The translations under genes were made by a program, and so were the position numbers. The notes below the pieces were generated by a model. The model was not told where the DNA came from. It worked only from the letters and a program-made list of their open reading frames with translations, and did no database searches. DNA of 64,000 nucleotides, taken from assembly GCF_017744835.1 (NCBI RefSeq), contig NZ_JAGIAM010000003.1:310001-374000 (forward strand). Reading direction: 5' to 3'. The stretch is from Sphingomonas sp. (GTDB lineage: Bacteria > Pseudomonadota > Alphaproteobacteria > Sphingomonadales > Sphingomonadaceae). Each line of letters starts with the position of its first letter. Within the stretch, counting starts at the first letter, position 1. This document shows positions 1 to 7,225 of the stretch, piece after piece.

Positions 1-228
1 ACGCCGATCCAGATCGCGCTGCCGATCTATGGCGGGGCATATGGCCAGCTCGAGGCGGGCGTGCGCTTCAAGGTCACCGAGAATTTCTCGTTCGGCATCC
101 AGGGGACCAACCTGCTCAATTCGATGCAGCGCACGCTGATGGGCGGCTATCCGGGTGGAGCGCTGCTCGGGCGTAGCTGGTTCCAGACCGACAGGCGTAT
201 CAGCACCGGCATCAATCTGGCATTCTGA
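1..228 (+). CDS. TonB-dependent receptor, C-terminal end (partial)
   Basis: This is the last 75 codons of an outer-membrane receptor whose start lies outside the window. The frame is open from base 1 to a TGA at 226-228. The translation has alternating hydrophobic strands, a TxNLLNS-type turn and a C-terminal phenylalanine (ending NLAF), as is usual for the last strands of TonB-dependent beta-barrels recognised by the Bam complex. Two tryptophan-halogenase-like genes and a GH39 glycosidase follow on the same strand, an arrangement known from polysaccharide-uptake loci of sphingomonads, caulobacters and xanthomonads. The substrate cannot be told from this fragment. Confidence 0.8.
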   Translation, partial: TPIQIALPIYGGAYGQLEAGVRFKVTENFSFGIQGTNLLNSMQRTLMGGYPGGALLGRSWFQTDRRISTGINLAF

Positions 229-237
229 ACCCTCCTC

Positions 238-271
238 GTGGCGGGCCGCACCCGGCCCGCCACCACTTTTT
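238..271 (+). terminator. Hairpin with T-run between receptor and halogenase genes
   Basis: Perfect 11-bp arms GTGGCGGGCCG (238-248) and CGGCCCGCCAC (253-263) enclose a 4-base loop, and five T follow at 267-271. This has the form of a rho-independent terminator. The next gene starts only 12 bases later on the same strand, so it may act as a partial terminator that lowers expression of the halogenase genes relative to the receptor. That role is inference. Confidence 0.65.
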
Positions 272-283
272 CGGAGTGGGGCG

Positions 284-1846
284 ATGGTTACCCAGGGCCG
301 GCGAATCCTGATCGTGGGCGGCGGGACCGCAGGCTGGATCACGGCCGGCTATCTGGCGCGGATGCTCGGCGCGGGACGACCGGGCGGGATCGTGATCACG
401 CTGGTTGAATCGCAGGACATCGGCATCCTGGGCGTGGGCGAGGGGACCTTTCCGACGATCCGCAAGACGCTGGCGCGGATCGGAATCGACGAGGCCGAGC
501 TGGTCCGCCGCTGTGGCGCCACCTTCAAGCAGGGTGCCAAGTTCGTCCACTGGCAACGCGCGCCGGGCATGTCGGGGCGCGACCATTATCTCCACGCCTT
601 CCAGGAGACCGACGATCGCGCCGGCCCCGAGCTGCTTCCCTATTGGCTGCTCGGCCAGGCCGGTGATGCGGGCTGGGATGAAGTCAACACGCCGCAGAAG
701 CGCGCAGCCGACGCTCACCGCGCGCCCAAATTGCCGAGCCATCCCAACTATGTCGGGCCGCTCAACTACGCCTTTCACTTCGACGCGGTGTCGCTCGCCG
801 CGCTGCTGCGCGAGCAGGGGATCACCAATGGCGTGACGCACCTGGTCGATACCGTGCAGGAAGTGCTGCTGGGCGAGGACGGTGCGATCGCCGGGGTGCG
901 CTGCGCCGAGCAGGGCGTACTGACCGCCGACCTCTACATCGACTGCACGGGCTTTCGCGCCGAACTGATCGGCAAGGCGCTCGGCCAGCCATGGAAATCG
1001 TGCCGGGACGTGCTGTTCTGCGACGGCGCGGTGGCGATCCAGGTACCCTATGCGCAGCCCGACGATCCGATCGCGTCCTACACCATTTCGACCGCGCAGC
1101 AGGCGGGGTGGATCTGGGACATCGGGCTCGAGGCGCGGCGTGGCATCGGCCATGTCTATTCGTCGACGCACAGCGATGCGGAAGAGGCCGAACGCGCGGT
1201 GCGCGCCTATATCGGGCCCGCCGCCGAAGGACTGGAGGCGCGCCGCTTCCGCTTCGAGGCCGGCTATCGTGAGGTGAGCTGGTACAGGAACTGCGTCGCG
1301 GTGGGGCTTTCGAGCGGCTTCTTCGAGCCGCTGGAGGCGACCGGGATCGTCTTCTCCGAAGTCGCCGCGGGGATGATCGCCAATCTCTTCCCCTGGGCCG
1401 GCGACCATGAGACCTCGGCGCGGCAGTTCAACGACAATCTGCGGCGGCGCTACGAGCGGACGCTGGCGTTCCTCAAGCTGCACTATTGCCTGTCCGAGCG
1501 CCGCGACAGCCGCTTCTGGATCGACAATGTCGACCCCGCCTCGATCCCCGACAATCTGAAGGAGCTGCTCGACCGCTGGCGCTTCCGCCCGCCCAACGAG
1601 ATCGACGTCGACCGAAACGTCGACATTTTCACCGAATCCAGCTGGCAATATGTGCTCTATGGCATGGGCTGGAAGACGGATCTTTCGGCCCGGACCGGCG
1701 CGCTACGCTATGCCGAGGAAGCCAGGGCGGCCTTCGCCACGATCCGGCAGCAGGGCGAGTTCGCCGTGCGCCAGCTACCCTCGAACCGCGAGCTGGTCCG
1801 CTTCGCGCAACGATCGGGGTTCGGCCGGGGCGCAAACGCGGCGTGA
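284..1846 (+). CDS. Tryptophan-halogenase-like flavoprotein 1
   Basis: A 520-residue protein of the flavin-dependent tryptophan halogenase family. It has an N-terminal FAD-binding GGGTAG motif (residues 12-17), a GVGEGTFP segment (50-57), the lysine corresponding to the family's catalytic Lys (K82, in TFKQGAKF), and a conserved FEPLEATG segment near residue 348. The diagnostic GWxWxIP motif reads GWIWDIG (275-281), so the final proline is replaced by glycine. I chose ATG 284 because GGAG lies just upstream and the FAD motif follows at the usual distance; the frame is open further upstream, into the receptor gene. Members linked to TonB receptors are common in this group. Some related enzymes halogenate free indoles in vitro, but a natural substrate is generally unknown. 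No flavin reductase gene is visible nearby. Confidence 0.85.
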   Translation: MVTQGRRILIVGGGTAGWITAGYLARMLGAGRPGGIVITLVESQDIGILGVGEGTFPTIRKTLARIGIDEAELVRRCGATFKQGAKFVHWQRAPGMSGRDHYLHAFQETDDRAGPELLPYWLLGQAGDAGWDEVNTPQKRAADAHRAPKLPSHPNYVGPLNYAFHFDAVSLAALLREQGITNGVTHLVDTVQEVLLGEDGAIAGVRCAEQGVLTADLYIDCTGFRAELIGKALGQPWKSCRDVLFCDGAVAIQVPYAQPDDPIASYTISTAQQAGWIWDIGLEARRGIGHVYSSTHSDAEEAERAVRAYIGPAAEGLEARRFRFEAGYREVSWYRNCVAVGLSSGFFEPLEATGIVFSEVAAGMIANLFPWAGDHETSARQFNDNLRRRYERTLAFLKLHYCLSERRDSRFWIDNVDPASIPDNLKELLDRWRFRPPNEIDVDRNVDIFTESSWQYVLYGMGWKTDLSARTGALRYAEEARAAFATIRQQGEFAVRQLPSNRELVRFAQRSGFGRGANAA

Positions 1847-3384
1847 CGCGGGCAGGGAGCGAGGGGCCGGTCACCAGGCTGGTGATCGTCGGCGGCGGCT
1901 CGGCCGGCTGGATGACCGCGGCCGCGGTCTCGCGGCTGACCGACGCGGGCGTGACGGTGACCCTGGTCGAATCGGACGAGATCGGCACCGTCGGCGTGGG
2001 CGAGGCGACGATCCCTTCGCTGCACGATTTCAACGCGGCGCTGGGGATCGACGAGGATGCATTCGTCGCGGCGACGCAGGGGACGTTCAAGCTCGGGATC
2101 GAGTTCACTGACTGGGGCAGGGTCGGCGATCGCTACATCCATCCCTTCGGCAAATATGGCCGATCGGTGCTGGGCCTCAATTTCCACCAGATCTGGCTGC
2201 GCCAGCATCTGCTGGGGGGCCGCGAAGCCGATCCTGGGCGGATCGACGACTATGCCATCTCGATCGCGGCGGCGCGGCGAGGCCGCTTCGCCAAGCCCTC
2301 GACCAATCCCGGGGCAGTGCTTTCCGGGTTGAACTATGCCTATCATTTCGACGCCGGGCTTTATGCGCGCTTCCTGCGCAACCACGCCGGGGCGCGCGGG
2401 GTGGTGCGCATCGAGGGCAAGATCGCGCGCGTCGAGCAGACGCCGCTCGACGGGTATATCACCGCGGTGGTGCTCGAGGACGGGCGGCGGATCGAGGGCG
2501 ATTTCTTCGTCGACTGCAGCGGCTTCCGCGCGCTGTTGCTCGGGGAGGCGCTGGGGGTTCCCTATCGCAGCTGGCAGCACTGGCTGCCGTGCGACAGCGC
2601 CATTGCGCTACCGAGCGCGAGCGCGGCGCCCGCAGTTCCCTATACCCGGTCGACGGCCGGGAGCGCGGGGTGGCGCTGGCGGATTCCGCTGCAGCACCGC
2701 GTCGGCAACGGCCATGTCTTCTCGAGCGCGCATGTCGACCCCGACGCCGCGCTGGAGCGACTTCTCGACGGGCTCGACGCGCCGGCGATCGGCGACCCGC
2801 GGCTGCTGCGCTTCACCGCCGGGCGGCGCGAGAAGCTGTGGGAGAAGAACTGCGTCGCAATCGGGCTGGCGGGCGGGTTCATCGAGCCGCTCGAATCGAC
2901 GAGCATCCACTTGATCCAGTCGGGCATTTTCCGGCTGATGGCGCTGTTTCCCGACCGCGGGTTCAGTCGAATCGAGATCAACGAATATAATCGCTGGCTC
3001 GTCGAGGAATATGAGCACATCCGCGACTTCATCATCCTTCACTACCACGCGACCGCGCGCGGTGATTCCGACTTCTGGAACCACTGCCGGACGATGGACG
3101 TCCCCGACAGCCTGGCGGCGCGGATCGCGCTGTGGCGCGAGAAGGGGCGCATCTTCCGCGCGCATAATTCTCTGTTCACCGAGGAAAGCTGGATCGCGGT
3201 CCTCCTCGGCCAGAACGTGGTTCCACGCGCCGCCGATCCGCTGGCCGCGGCGCTGCCCATAGGGGAGACCATCCGATTCTTGAACCATATGCGCGACATC
3301 GTCGCCCGAACCGCCGAGGCGATGCCCCGGCACGAGGACTATATCGCGCAGCATTGCGCCGCGCAGCCGGTGCCGGCGCAATGA
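1843..3384 (+). CDS. Tryptophan-halogenase-like flavoprotein 2
   Basis: A 513-residue paralogue of the preceding gene. It starts at a GTG that overlaps the previous stop by four bases (GTGA), so translation is probably coupled. It carries the FAD motif GGGSAG (residues 17-22), a GVGEATIP segment, the catalytic-type lysine K83 (TFKLGIEF), the complete GWRWRIP motif (276-282) and a GFIEPLESTSIHL segment near the C-terminal third. Unlike its neighbour it therefore keeps every motif I can check for a flavin-dependent halogenase. The two proteins belong to visibly different subtypes and not to a recent duplication. Halogenation of an imported aromatic compound or glycan aglycone is possible, but the reaction is not shown by sequence alone. 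Confidence 0.85.
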   Translation: MTRAGSEGPVTRLVIVGGGSAGWMTAAAVSRLTDAGVTVTLVESDEIGTVGVGEATIPSLHDFNAALGIDEDAFVAATQGTFKLGIEFTDWGRVGDRYIHPFGKYGRSVLGLNFHQIWLRQHLLGGREADPGRIDDYAISIAAARRGRFAKPSTNPGAVLSGLNYAYHFDAGLYARFLRNHAGARGVVRIEGKIARVEQTPLDGYITAVVLEDGRRIEGDFFVDCSGFRALLLGEALGVPYRSWQHWLPCDSAIALPSASAAPAVPYTRSTAGSAGWRWRIPLQHRVGNGHVFSSAHVDPDAALERLLDGLDAPAIGDPRLLRFTAGRREKLWEKNCVAIGLAGGFIEPLESTSIHLIQSGIFRLMALFPDRGFSRIEINEYNRWLVEEYEHIRDFIILHYHATARGDSDFWNHCRTMDVPDSLAARIALWREKGRIFRAHNSLFTEESWIAVLLGQNVVPRAADPLAAALPIGETIRFLNHMRDIVARTAEAMPRHEDYIAQHCAAQPVPAQ

Positions 3385-4943
3385 GGCTTGCGGCCTGGGC
3401 GCTGGCACTGCTCGCCGCGGCGACGCCTGCGCAGGCGCAGACGGTCCGCCTGATCGACGTCGATATTTCCCGGGCCGGAGAGCCGCTCGATCGCTCGTTC
3501 AACTTCTCGGTCGGCGCCGATTATCCGGGGACGCTGATCCGGCCCGAGAGCCTTGCCCAGCTCCGGACGGCGACGGGAGAGCTGGGGTTCCGCTACGTCC
3601 GCTTCCACGCGATTTTCCACGACGTGCTGGGCACGGTGCGCGTCGAGAACGGCAAGACGCGTTACGACTGGAGCAGGATCGACCAGCTCTACGACGCCTT
3701 TCTCGCCATGGGGATCAAACCCTTCGTCGAGCTGGGCTTCACGCCCGAGGCGATGGCATCCTCGCCGCAGACGATCTTCTACTGGAAGGGCAACACCTCG
3801 CACCCCAAACCCGAGGCGTGGCGCGCGCTGGTCGACGCCTTCGTCCGCCACCTGATCGCGCGCTATGGCGAGCGCGAGGTGCGCAGCTGGTATTTCGAGG
3901 TGTGGAACGAGCCCAACCTCGCCGGCTTCTGGGAGGGCGCCGACCAGCAGGCCTATTTCGATCTCTACGAGAATTCGGCGCGGGCGATAAAGGCGGTCGA
4001 CCCGCAGTTGAAGGTCGGCGGGCCGTCGACTGCGGGCGCGGCCTGGGTGCCCGAGCTGCTGGGCTTCGCCGCGACGCGCGGCCTGCCGGTCGATTTCGTG
4101 AGCACCCACACCTATGGCGTGGAGGGCGGGTTCCTCGACGAATATGGCCATGACGACAACAAGCTGTCGACCAACCCCGATGCAGTGACGGCTGACGTGC
4201 GGCGCGTGCGCGAGCAGATCGAGCGCACCAAGTTCGCGGGCATCCCGCTGTTCTTCACCGAGTGGAGCACGAGCTACAACCCGCGCGATCCGGTCCACGA
4301 CAGCTACATCAGCGCCGCCTATATCCTGGGCAAGCTCAAGGCGGCGCGGCCTTATGCGCAGGGCATGAGCTACTGGACCTACAGCGACCTGTTCGAGGAA
4401 CCGGGGCCGCCGCCGACGCCCTTCCATGGCGGCTTCGGGCTGATGAACCGCGAGGGCGTCCGCAAGCCGGCCTGGTTCGCGTACAAATATCTGAACCTGC
4501 TGCACGGCCGCGAAGTGTCCTCGGCGGACACGCAGGCACTGATCGCCACCGAGGCGAGGCGGACGGGCGTGCTGCTGTGGCAATGGCAGCAGCCCGAGCA
4601 GAAGCTCAGCAACCGGCCCTTCTACACCAAGATATTGCCCGCCAGCCCCGCGCCCGCCGCCGAGGTCCGCTTCTCGGGGCTGGCGCGGGGGACCTACCGC
4701 GTGACGGTGCGCCGCACCGGCTTCCGCGCGAACGACGCGCAGACGCGCTACCTGGAAATGGGCTCGCCGGAGACGCTGAGCGCCGCGCAGATCGACGAGC
4801 TCCAGCGGCTGACGCGCGACTTGCCCGAGATGAGCGTAACTGCACGCGTCGGCGCCGACGGCCGCTACACGCTGCGGATACCGATGCGCACCAACGACGT
4901 CGTCCTAGCGCTCGTCGAGCCGATCGGGTCCAGGGGAAAATAG
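3381..4943 (+). CDS. Secreted GH39 family glycosidase (beta-xylosidase-like)
   Basis: A 520-residue exported glycoside hydrolase of family GH39. The start codon overlaps the preceding stop (ATGA), and a signal peptide covers about residues 1-20, ending in AQAQ. The TIM-barrel catalytic residues fit the family: acid/base E177 in EVWNEPNLAG and nucleophile E294 in FFTEWSTSYN. GH39 enzymes include beta-xylosidases and alpha-L-iduronidases; the bacterial setting makes a xylosidase-like activity more likely, but specificity is not certain. A C-terminal beta domain follows the barrel from about residue 400. As the last gene of the receptor-halogenase operon it suggests that the operon handles a glycoside in the periplasm. 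Confidence 0.85.
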   Translation: MRLAAWALALLAAATPAQAQTVRLIDVDISRAGEPLDRSFNFSVGADYPGTLIRPESLAQLRTATGELGFRYVRFHAIFHDVLGTVRVENGKTRYDWSRIDQLYDAFLAMGIKPFVELGFTPEAMASSPQTIFYWKGNTSHPKPEAWRALVDAFVRHLIARYGEREVRSWYFEVWNEPNLAGFWEGADQQAYFDLYENSARAIKAVDPQLKVGGPSTAGAAWVPELLGFAATRGLPVDFVSTHTYGVEGGFLDEYGHDDNKLSTNPDAVTADVRRVREQIERTKFAGIPLFFTEWSTSYNPRDPVHDSYISAAYILGKLKAARPYAQGMSYWTYSDLFEEPGPPPTPFHGGFGLMNREGVRKPAWFAYKYLNLLHGREVSSADTQALIATEARRTGVLLWQWQQPEQKLSNRPFYTKILPASPAPAAEVRFSGLARGTYRVTVRRTGFRANDAQTRYLEMGSPETLSAAQIDELQRLTRDLPEMSVTARVGADGRYTLRIPMRTNDVVLALVEPIGSRGK

Positions 4944-4968
4944 GGGCGAGCGGTTCCATCCGATCGCA

Positions 4969-4997
4969 GCGCAGTTCTGCGCATAAGCATATATCGA
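4969..4997 (+). promoter_or_regulatory. Upstream motif shared with the receptor at 9888
   Basis: The sequence GCGCAGTTCTG (4969-4979) is the first part of an inverted repeat, GCGCAG-TT-CTGCGC (4969-4982), and GCATATATCGA follows at 4987-4997, ending 62 bases before the YeiH-type gene. The same two blocks occur in the same order and orientation about 60 bases before the TonB receptor gene at 9888, with a spacer of 4 instead of 7 bases. A shared operator or promoter element is inferred. Confidence 0.5.
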
Positions 4998-5059
4998 ACG
5001 ACCATTTGCCTTCCCCCGGCCCGCGTGATTGCCAGAGCGCGTATAGAAGGGGACGAATT

Positions 5060-6451
5060 ATGGCGACGATAACCGGGCAGGCCGAGGCGCCTGCGGCTCC
5101 ATCGCGGTGGAGCGAGCTTTGGCGCAAGGAAGACTGGTGGGCGATCTGGATCGGGCTGGCGGTGGTGCTGGCCGGCTGCGCGCTGTTCTGGGCGGGCGGC
5201 AATCTGCGCTGGCTGGCGGTGCTGCCGCCGCGCTGGGCGAGCTTCTCGCAAGTCACCGGTGACCTCGGATCCAACTGGACCCGCTACCTCGCGCAGTTCG
5301 TCTTCTGGCTCGGCGCCTTCTCGATCGCCTTGCGCGCGCTCGGGCAGCGCGTGCGAGCCTTCGTCCCGGCCTTCACGCTGCTCTATCTCGCCGCCTACGC
5401 GATCTTCGTGATCGGCCAGTGGGAAGGCTCGGTCCGCTACAATCTGGAGCCGCCGCTGGTCGCGCTGCTGCTGGGGCTGGTGATCGCCAATTCGGTTCGG
5501 CTGCCGCGCTGGCTCGACGCGGGCTTTCGCGGTGAATTCTATGTGAAGACGGGAATCGTGCTGCTCGGCGCGACGCTTCCGCTCTCGCTGATCGTGCTCG
5601 CGGGGCCTGTCGCCATCCTGCAGGCGGGCGTGGTTTCGATCGTCACCTTCGGAGTCATTTATTGGGCGGCGCTGCGGTTCGGGCTCGACCGGCGCTTCGC
5701 GGCGACGCTGGGCGTGGGCGGCGCGGTGTGCGGCGTCTCGGCGGCGATCGCCGTCGCGGGCGCAGTGGGCGCCAAGAAGGAGGATACGGCGATCACCATC
5801 ACCACCGTGGTGGTCTGGGCGATCATGATGATCTTCGCGCTGCCGTTCGTGAGCCGGCTGCTGCTGCTGCCGACGGGAGTCGCGGGGGCGTGGATCGGAA
5901 CGTCCGAATTCGCCGACGCCGCAGGCATCGCCGCAGCCCAAGCCTATGGCGGGCTCGCCGGCAAGGTCGAGGGGATCACTGGCACCTCGGAGCAGGCGCT
6001 GCAGGCGTTCACGCTGATGAAGGTGGTCGGCCGCGACATGTGGATCGGCATCTGGGCGGTCGGCCTCGCGATCGTGGCGACGACGCGCTGGGAAGCACGG
6101 CCGGCGGGCGGCGGGGCGGACGTGGGCGAAGTGTGGCGCCGCTTCCCCAAGTTCGTGCTGGGCTTCTTCGTGACCTCGGCGATCATTACTGCGGTCACCG
6201 CGAGCTACAGCCTCGAGGAATATAACCGCGTCGCGGTCGCGGGGCTGGTCGGCCCGATCAAGGATCTGCGCACCTGGGCCTTCATCTTCTGCTTCTTCAG
6301 CATCGGCCTGACCACGCGCTTCCGCGAGCTGGCGACGGTCGGACGGCGCCCGTTCGCCGCCTTCACCACCGGGGTGGTGGTCAACGTGATCCTGGGCTTC
6401 GTCCTCTCGGTCTATGTGTTCGGCGACTATTGGGCGAGGCTCGGCGAATGA
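5060..6451 (+). CDS. YeiH/PF03601-type putative sulfate exporter
   Basis: A 463-residue integral membrane protein of the YeiH family (often annotated as putative sulfate exporter, function largely untested). About ten hydrophobic segments are visible. Conserved stretches include NSVRLPRW, the FYVKTGIVLLGATLPL segment, and GVGGAVCGVSAAIA followed by KKEDTAI. It is longer than the E. coli protein, mainly through an N-terminal extension with a Trp-rich segment (WRKEDWWAIWIG). ATG 5060 was chosen because AAGGGGA lies 6-12 bases upstream. The start codon of a small cysteine-containing protein overlaps its stop. The upstream motif at 4969-4997 recurs before the receptor gene near 9888, and a CysB-type regulator lies 10 kb downstream, so a sulfur-related role is plausible but unproven. 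Confidence 0.8.
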   Translation: MATITGQAEAPAAPSRWSELWRKEDWWAIWIGLAVVLAGCALFWAGGNLRWLAVLPPRWASFSQVTGDLGSNWTRYLAQFVFWLGAFSIALRALGQRVRAFVPAFTLLYLAAYAIFVIGQWEGSVRYNLEPPLVALLLGLVIANSVRLPRWLDAGFRGEFYVKTGIVLLGATLPLSLIVLAGPVAILQAGVVSIVTFGVIYWAALRFGLDRRFAATLGVGGAVCGVSAAIAVAGAVGAKKEDTAITITTVVVWAIMMIFALPFVSRLLLLPTGVAGAWIGTSEFADAAGIAAAQAYGGLAGKVEGITGTSEQALQAFTLMKVVGRDMWIGIWAVGLAIVATTRWEARPAGGGADVGEVWRRFPKFVLGFFVTSAIITAVTASYSLEEYNRVAVAGLVGPIKDLRTWAFIFCFFSIGLTTRFRELATVGRRPFAAFTTGVVVNVILGFVLSVYVFGDYWARLGE

Positions 6452-6699
6452 GCGCGCTGGCGTCGCTGCGGGCGCTCCTCTCCGGCCGCGACGCTGGGGA
6501 GGGGGCCTGCGCGGCCTGCGCGCACTTCCGCAGCGATCCGGCGGAAGTGGAGGCGGCGTTGCCGGGGCTGGCGGTGCTGTCCTCGGCGCACGCCTCGGTC
6601 CGCGCGCGCGACGGCCTCTGCCTCGAGCACGACGTAGTGACGAGCGGCGCGCGGCGCTGCCCGCGCTTCACGGCGCGCGAGGCGAATAGCGCCGCCTAG
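6448..6699 (+). CDS. Small four-cysteine protein coupled to the YeiH-type gene
   Basis: An 83-residue protein of unknown function. Its ATG overlaps the YeiH-type stop (ATGA), so it is probably translated from the same message. It has no signal peptide or membrane segment. Four cysteines, C21 and C24 in a CAAC pair, then C58 and C71, are spaced in a way that could bind zinc or an iron-sulfur cluster. It ends two bases before the stop of the convergent cytochrome-like gene, so the two transcripts collide here. I recognise no family. Confidence 0.6.
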   Translation: MSALASLRALLSGRDAGEGACAACAHFRSDPAEVEAALPGLAVLSSAHASVRARDGLCLEHDVVTSGARRCPRFTAREANSAA

Positions 6700-6700
6700 A

Positions 6701-7225
6701 TCAGTGCTGATAGCGCGGGTCGAAGTTCGGATCGTAGCGCTTGTGGCACTCGTCGCAGGCCGCGTCGAGCTTCTCGCCGACGTGGAAGAATGCCTGCTTG
6801 TCGTGCTTCTCGGCGGCAGCGGCGGCCTCGGCTGCCAGCTTTCGGACCGACGCCACGGCCCTGTCCCATTCGGGTTCGGGTATACGGCGGCCAGGGACGA
6901 GCAGCGTGTTGGTCACTTCCGCGAGCGTCCGCGCGGCGCTTTCCGCCTTTTCCCATTCCTCGTCATTCTTCGGGAAGAGCGAATGCTCGCCCGTCGCGTC
7001 GATGACATAGCCCTGCCGATCCCAGATCCCGTCGGCCGAATATTGGACGACATGCGTCATCAGCTCCGGCATCGGCAGGCTGGCGTCGTACGGCGCGTCG
7101 CCGACCGCCGCCGCTTGCGCGGTATTGGCGGCCTGGTCGTTCGTGCCCGCCGGAGCAGGCGAGCACGAGGCGAGGGCGAGCAGCAGCGTTGCGGCGGCAG
7201 GGCGCATATGGGCGATCCGGCGCAT
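6701..7225 (-). CDS. Lipoprotein with a single CxxCH haem motif
   Basis: A 174-residue exported protein resembling a cytochrome c'-like four-helix haem protein. A lipobox LAS-C (C21) follows a short hydrophobic segment, so it is probably anchored in a membrane facing the periplasm. The haem-binding motif CDECH lies at residues 157-161, close to the C-terminus as in cytochromes c'. Between them are helical stretches rich in Ala, Glu and Lys. Its ATG overlaps the stop of the receptor gene by one base (TGATG), so the two are translated together. This suggests that a redox-active lipoprotein works with the receptor or its imported ligand. The exact family is not certain. Confidence 0.75.
   Translation of the reverse strand: MRRIAHMRPAAATLLLALASCSPAPAGTNDQAANTAQAAAVGDAPYDASLPMPELMTHVVQYSADGIWDRQGYVIDATGEHSLFPKNDEEWEKAESAARTLAEVTNTLLVPGRRIPEPEWDRAVASVRKLAAEAAAAAEKHDKQAFFHVGEKLDAACDECHKRYDPNFDPRYQH

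Noticed and set aside
155..283. N-terminal extension of halogenase-like protein 1
   Set aside because: The frame is open into the receptor gene, but these residues resemble no halogenase, and ATG 284 has a binding site and the FAD motif at the right distance.
4969..4997. Shared motif as a sigma-70 -35/-10 promoter
   Set aside because: The spacing between TTCTGC-like and TATATC-like hexamers is about nine bases, much too short for a standard promoter.
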